The translations under genes were made by a program, and so were the position numbers. 51,226 bases of DNA from Bradyrhizobium sp. (lineage in GTDB: Bacteria; Pseudomonadota; Alphaproteobacteria; Rhizobiales; Xanthobacteraceae): positions 1-51,226 of the forward strand of contig NZ_DAHUXJ010000126.1 in NCBI RefSeq assembly GCF_027307225.1, in the 5' to 3' direction. Numbering within the stretch: position 1 is the stretch's first letter; every line of letters starts with the position of its first letter. Below, one piece after another: positions 48,904 to 51,226 of this stretch. The notes under the pieces were generated by a model. The model saw nothing but the letters and a program-made list of their open reading frames with translations, was not told where the DNA came from and searched no databases.

Positions 48904-49743
48904 ATGAACATTCTTGATCCACAGGGTCCTGTTGCGGCGGCCGACAAGGCCATCCTGATCGATTCCATCGCGATCATGCTGGCGATCGTGGTGCCGACGA
49001 TCATCGCGATCTTTGCCTTTGCCTACTGGTTTCGAGCGTCCAATCCGCGCGCGCAACACCTTCCCGACTTCGCCCATTCCGGCCGGATCGAGCTCGTGGT
49101 CTGGTCGATCCCGACGCTCACCATCATCCTGCTCGGCGGCGTCGCCTGGATCGGCTCGCATCAGCTCGATCCAAGGGAACCGGTCCCTGGCACCGGAAGC
49201 CCGGTCCGCGTCCAGGTCGTCTCGCTCGACTGGAAGTGGCTCTTCATCTATCCGGACCAGCGCGTCGCAACCGTGAATTCGCTGACGGTGCCGGTCGGCG
49301 CGCCGCTGCAACTGGAGCTGACATCGTCAAGCGTGATGAACGTGTTTTTTGTCCCGCAGCTCGGCAGCATGATCTACACCATGAACGGCATGGTCACGCA
49401 TCTCAACCTGCGTGCCGACCAGGAGGGCAATTACCAGGGGCTGTCGGCGCATTTTTCCGGCGACGGCTTTCCCGGGATGATGTTCGACGTCCATGTCATT
49501 TCGCCGCTCGATTTCCCCAATTGGGTTGAAGCCACCGCGAAAAGCGGCAAGGAGCTGAACGCCGACGCCTACAAGCAATTGGCGCAGCAATCGGTCGAGA
49601 CCGGCCGGCCGACCTATCGGCTGCCTGACCCCAGGTTGTTCGACGACATTGCGACCCAGCGCATTCCGCCGGGGCCCGGGCCGGAAATCGCCGATAATCC
49701 GGCGAAGCCGAAACCTGAAAGTGGAGCAGCCAGTGTTAGGTAA
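48904..49743 (+). CDS. cyoA: Cytochrome o ubiquinol oxidase subunit II
   Basis: A 279-residue membrane-anchored subunit; GTG 48898 is an alternative start. Two helices ([25 protein letters not shown] and [22 protein letters not shown]) precede the periplasmic cupredoxin domain ([63 protein letters not shown]). The CuA cysteines of cytochrome c oxidases are absent ([16 protein letters not shown]), which marks a quinol oxidase. No lipobox Cys is visible at the N terminus, unlike E. coli CyoA. The gene overlaps cyoB by 11 bases. Confidence 0.94.
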   Translation: MNILDPQGPVAAADKAILIDSIAIMLAIVVPTIIAIFAFAYWFRASNPRAQHLPDFAHSGRIELVVWSIPTLTIILLGGVAWIGSHQLDPREPVPGTGSPVRVQVVSLDWKWLFIYPDQRVATVNSLTVPVGAPLQLELTSSSVMNVFFVPQLGSMIYTMNGMVTHLNLRADQEGNYQGLSAHFSGDGFPGMMFDVHVISPLDFPNWVEATAKSGKELNADAYKQLAQQSVETGRPTYRLPDPRLFDDIATQRIPPGPGPEIADNPAKPKPESGAASVR

Positions 49744-51226
49744 ATTAACCTGGGCCGCCATCCCCTTCGATCAACCGATTCCGCTGTTCGTGGGCGCGGC
49801 CGTGTTGATCGTGATAATCGCGGTGATCGCGTGGGTCATCATCGCAGGCCATCTGCCCTATATCTGGCACGAATGGATCACGAGCGTCGACCACAAGCGG
49901 ATCGGCGTGATGTACTGCTTGCTGGCGCTGGTGATGCTGCTGCGCGGCGGCAGCGACGCCATCATGATGCGTGCGCAGCAGACGGTCGCCCTCCATTCGC
50001 AAGGTTACCTGCCGCCGGAGCACTACAACCAGATCTTCTCTGCGCACGGCACCATCATGATCTTCTTCGTCGGCATGCCGTTCGTGATCGGATTGATGAA
50101 TTTCGTGGTGCCGCTGCAACTCGGCGTCCGCGACGTCGCATTTCCGACGCTCAACTCGGTCGGCTTCTGGCTCACCGCGACCGGCGCGTTGCTTGTCAAC
50201 GTCTCGCTCGTGGTCGGCGAATTCGCGCGCACCGGCTGGCTGCCTTATCCGCCACTGTCCGAACTGACCTATTCGCCCGGCGTCGGCGTCGACTACTATT
50301 TGTGGTCGCTCGAGATTTCCGGGGTCGGGACCCTGGTGGCGGGGATCAATCTCGTTACCACCGTGCTCAAGCTGCGCACCAAGGGCATGGACTATCTGCG
50401 CATGACGATTTTCTGCTGGACCACGCTCGCCTCGAACCTCCTGATCATCGCGGCGTTTCCGATTCTGACCGCGACGCTGGCGATGCTGATCCTCGACCGC
50501 TATCTCGGCTTCCATTTCTTCACCAATGAAGCCGGCGGCAATGTCATGATGTTCATGAACCTGATCTGGGCGTGGGGACATCCCGAGGTCTACATCCTGG
50601 TGCTGCCGGCTTTCGGCATCTATTCGGAAATTGTGCCGACGTTTTCCGGCAAGCCGCTGTTTGGTTACCGCTCCATGGTGATGGCGACCATGGCGATCTG
50701 CATCATCTCCTTCTGCGTCTGGCTGCATCACTTCTTCTCCATGGGCGCAGGACCCAACGTCAACGCCATCTTCGGCATCGCCAGCATGATCATCGCGGTG
50801 CCGACCGGGGTGAAGATCTACAACTGGCTGTTCACGATGTATGGCGGCCGCATCCGCTTTGCGACGCCGATGATGTGGTCGATCGGATTCATGGTGACGT
50901 TCATCATCGGCGGGCTGACCGGTGTCCTCGTTGCCGTGCCGCCGGCGGACTTCCTTCTGCACAACAGCATGTTTCTGATCGCGCACTTTCACAATGTCAT
51001 CATCGGCGGCGTGTTGTTCGCCGGCTTCGCCGGCATCACCTACTGGTTCCCGAAAGCCTTTGGATTCCGGCTGCATGAAGGCTGGGGGAAAGTCACCTTC
51101 TGGTGCAACCTGATCGGCTTCTATGTGACCTTCGTGCCGCTCTATGTCGCTGGCTTGTTGGGGATGACGCGCCGATTGCAGCACTATGACGTCGCGGCCT
51201 GGCGGCCGTGGGTCATGATCGCCGGA
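49733..51226 (+). CDS. cyoB: Cytochrome o ubiquinol oxidase subunit I (5' part)
   Basis: The first 498 codons of the haem-copper subunit; the gene runs off the window (normal length about 660). It starts at GTG 49733 inside the end of cyoA, with GGAG upstream. Landmarks: [19 protein letters not shown], the low-spin haem His in [16 protein letters not shown], the CuB/proton-channel segment [22 protein letters not shown] with the cross-linked His-Tyr and the key Glu, the two CuB histidines in [10 protein letters not shown], and the haem ligands in [15 protein letters not shown]. It reduces O2 with electrons from ubiquinol and pumps protons. cyoC and cyoD are expected downstream. Confidence 0.95.
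   Translation, partial: MLGKLTWAAIPFDQPIPLFVGAAVLIVIIAVIAWVIIAGHLPYIWHEWITSVDHKRIGVMYCLLALVMLLRGGSDAIMMRAQQTVALHSQGYLPPEHYNQIFSAHGTIMIFFVGMPFVIGLMNFVVPLQLGVRDVAFPTLNSVGFWLTATGALLVNVSLVVGEFARTGWLPYPPLSELTYSPGVGVDYYLWSLEISGVGTLVAGINLVTTVLKLRTKGMDYLRMTIFCWTTLASNLLIIAAFPILTATLAMLILDRYLGFHFFTNEAGGNVMMFMNLIWAWGHPEVYILVLPAFGIYSEIVPTFSGKPLFGYRSMVMATMAICIISFCVWLHHFFSMGAGPNVNAIFGIASMIIAVPTGVKIYNWLFTMYGGRIRFATPMMWSIGFMVTFIIGGLTGVLVAVPPADFLLHNSMFLIAHFHNVIIGGVLFAGFAGITYWFPKAFGFRLHEGWGKVTFWCNLIGFYVTFVPLYVAGLLGMTRRLQHYDVAAWRPWVMIAG

Noticed and set aside
49745..51184. 479-codon open frame on the minus strand
   Set aside because: Antisense to cyoB. The many His/Asp/Arg residues are the usual shadow of a membrane-protein gene.

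Overview
The window is high-GC DNA with alphaproteobacterial gene content: many ABC, TRAP and MFS solute transporters, a Tex protein, a cyo-type quinol oxidase, a Gre-domain protein, and families and intergenic palindromes typical of the Bradyrhizobium/Rhodopseudomonas group. The genus is an inference from gene families, not from a marker gene. No rRNA gene and no CRISPR array were seen; one tRNA gene (Lys, CTT) is present.

Layout. 1-2.1 kb: end of a TRAP permease (dctM type), a Spy/LTXXQ-like periplasmic protein, tRNA-Lys, then a 167-bp composite of two hairpin repeats. 2.1-3.4 kb: an MFS transporter. 4.4-7.4 kb: a quinoprotein alcohol dehydrogenase carrying the Asp-x-Asp signature of lanthanide-dependent enzymes, followed by a small cytochrome c and a XoxJ-like binding protein. 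7.4-15.5 kb (minus strand): a catabolic/uptake operon coding for a liv-type ABC transporter (binding protein, G, F, H, M), an SDR, a MoaF-like protein, an NTF2-like fragment and a GMC oxidoreductase, with an AraC-type regulator next to it. 17.2-18.8 kb: a second SDR, an inverted second copy of the hairpin composite, a gene remnant and a RidA protein. 18.8-21.2 kb: Tex.

21.35-24.01 kb is a complete 2,655-bp insertion element. It has perfect 24-bp terminal inverted repeats, an 8-bp target duplication (CGCAATCG), an IS1-type DDE transposase and four passenger genes, two of which form a DUF4258/helix-turn-helix toxin-antitoxin-like pair. It sits beside a decayed GntR regulator. 24.5-27.2 kb: an M15-like peptidase, a Gre-domain protein and an NMT1-type binding protein. 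27.2-34.9 kb: a second catabolic/uptake locus with an HpaB-type flavin monooxygenase, a truncated flavin reductase fused to a metallo-beta-lactamase fragment, an IclR regulator with matching operator boxes at both divergent promoters, and a second liv operon whose gene order and binding protein mark it as a paralogue of the first.

35-41.9 kb: an SH3-domain protein, a GNAT acetyltransferase, a DUF2235 hydrolase, an LLM-type flavin oxidoreductase, a low-GC DUF2927 gene between direct repeats, a REP-like palindrome cluster and a large periplasmic haem-binding beta-propeller protein. 42-47.2 kb: a tripartite EmrAB/OprM-like drug efflux operon with a divergent TetR regulator. 47.1-48.6 kb: an MFS transporter and a small coupled ORF. 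48.9 kb to the end: cyoA and the start of cyoB, which runs off the window.

Themes. Periplasmic alcohol oxidation, uptake of organic acids or aromatics by paired liv systems, and respiration dominate. Several genes are visibly decayed (flavin reductase, MBL hydrolase, GntR, NTF2-like, and the remnant before ridA), so the catabolic loci appear to be in flux.
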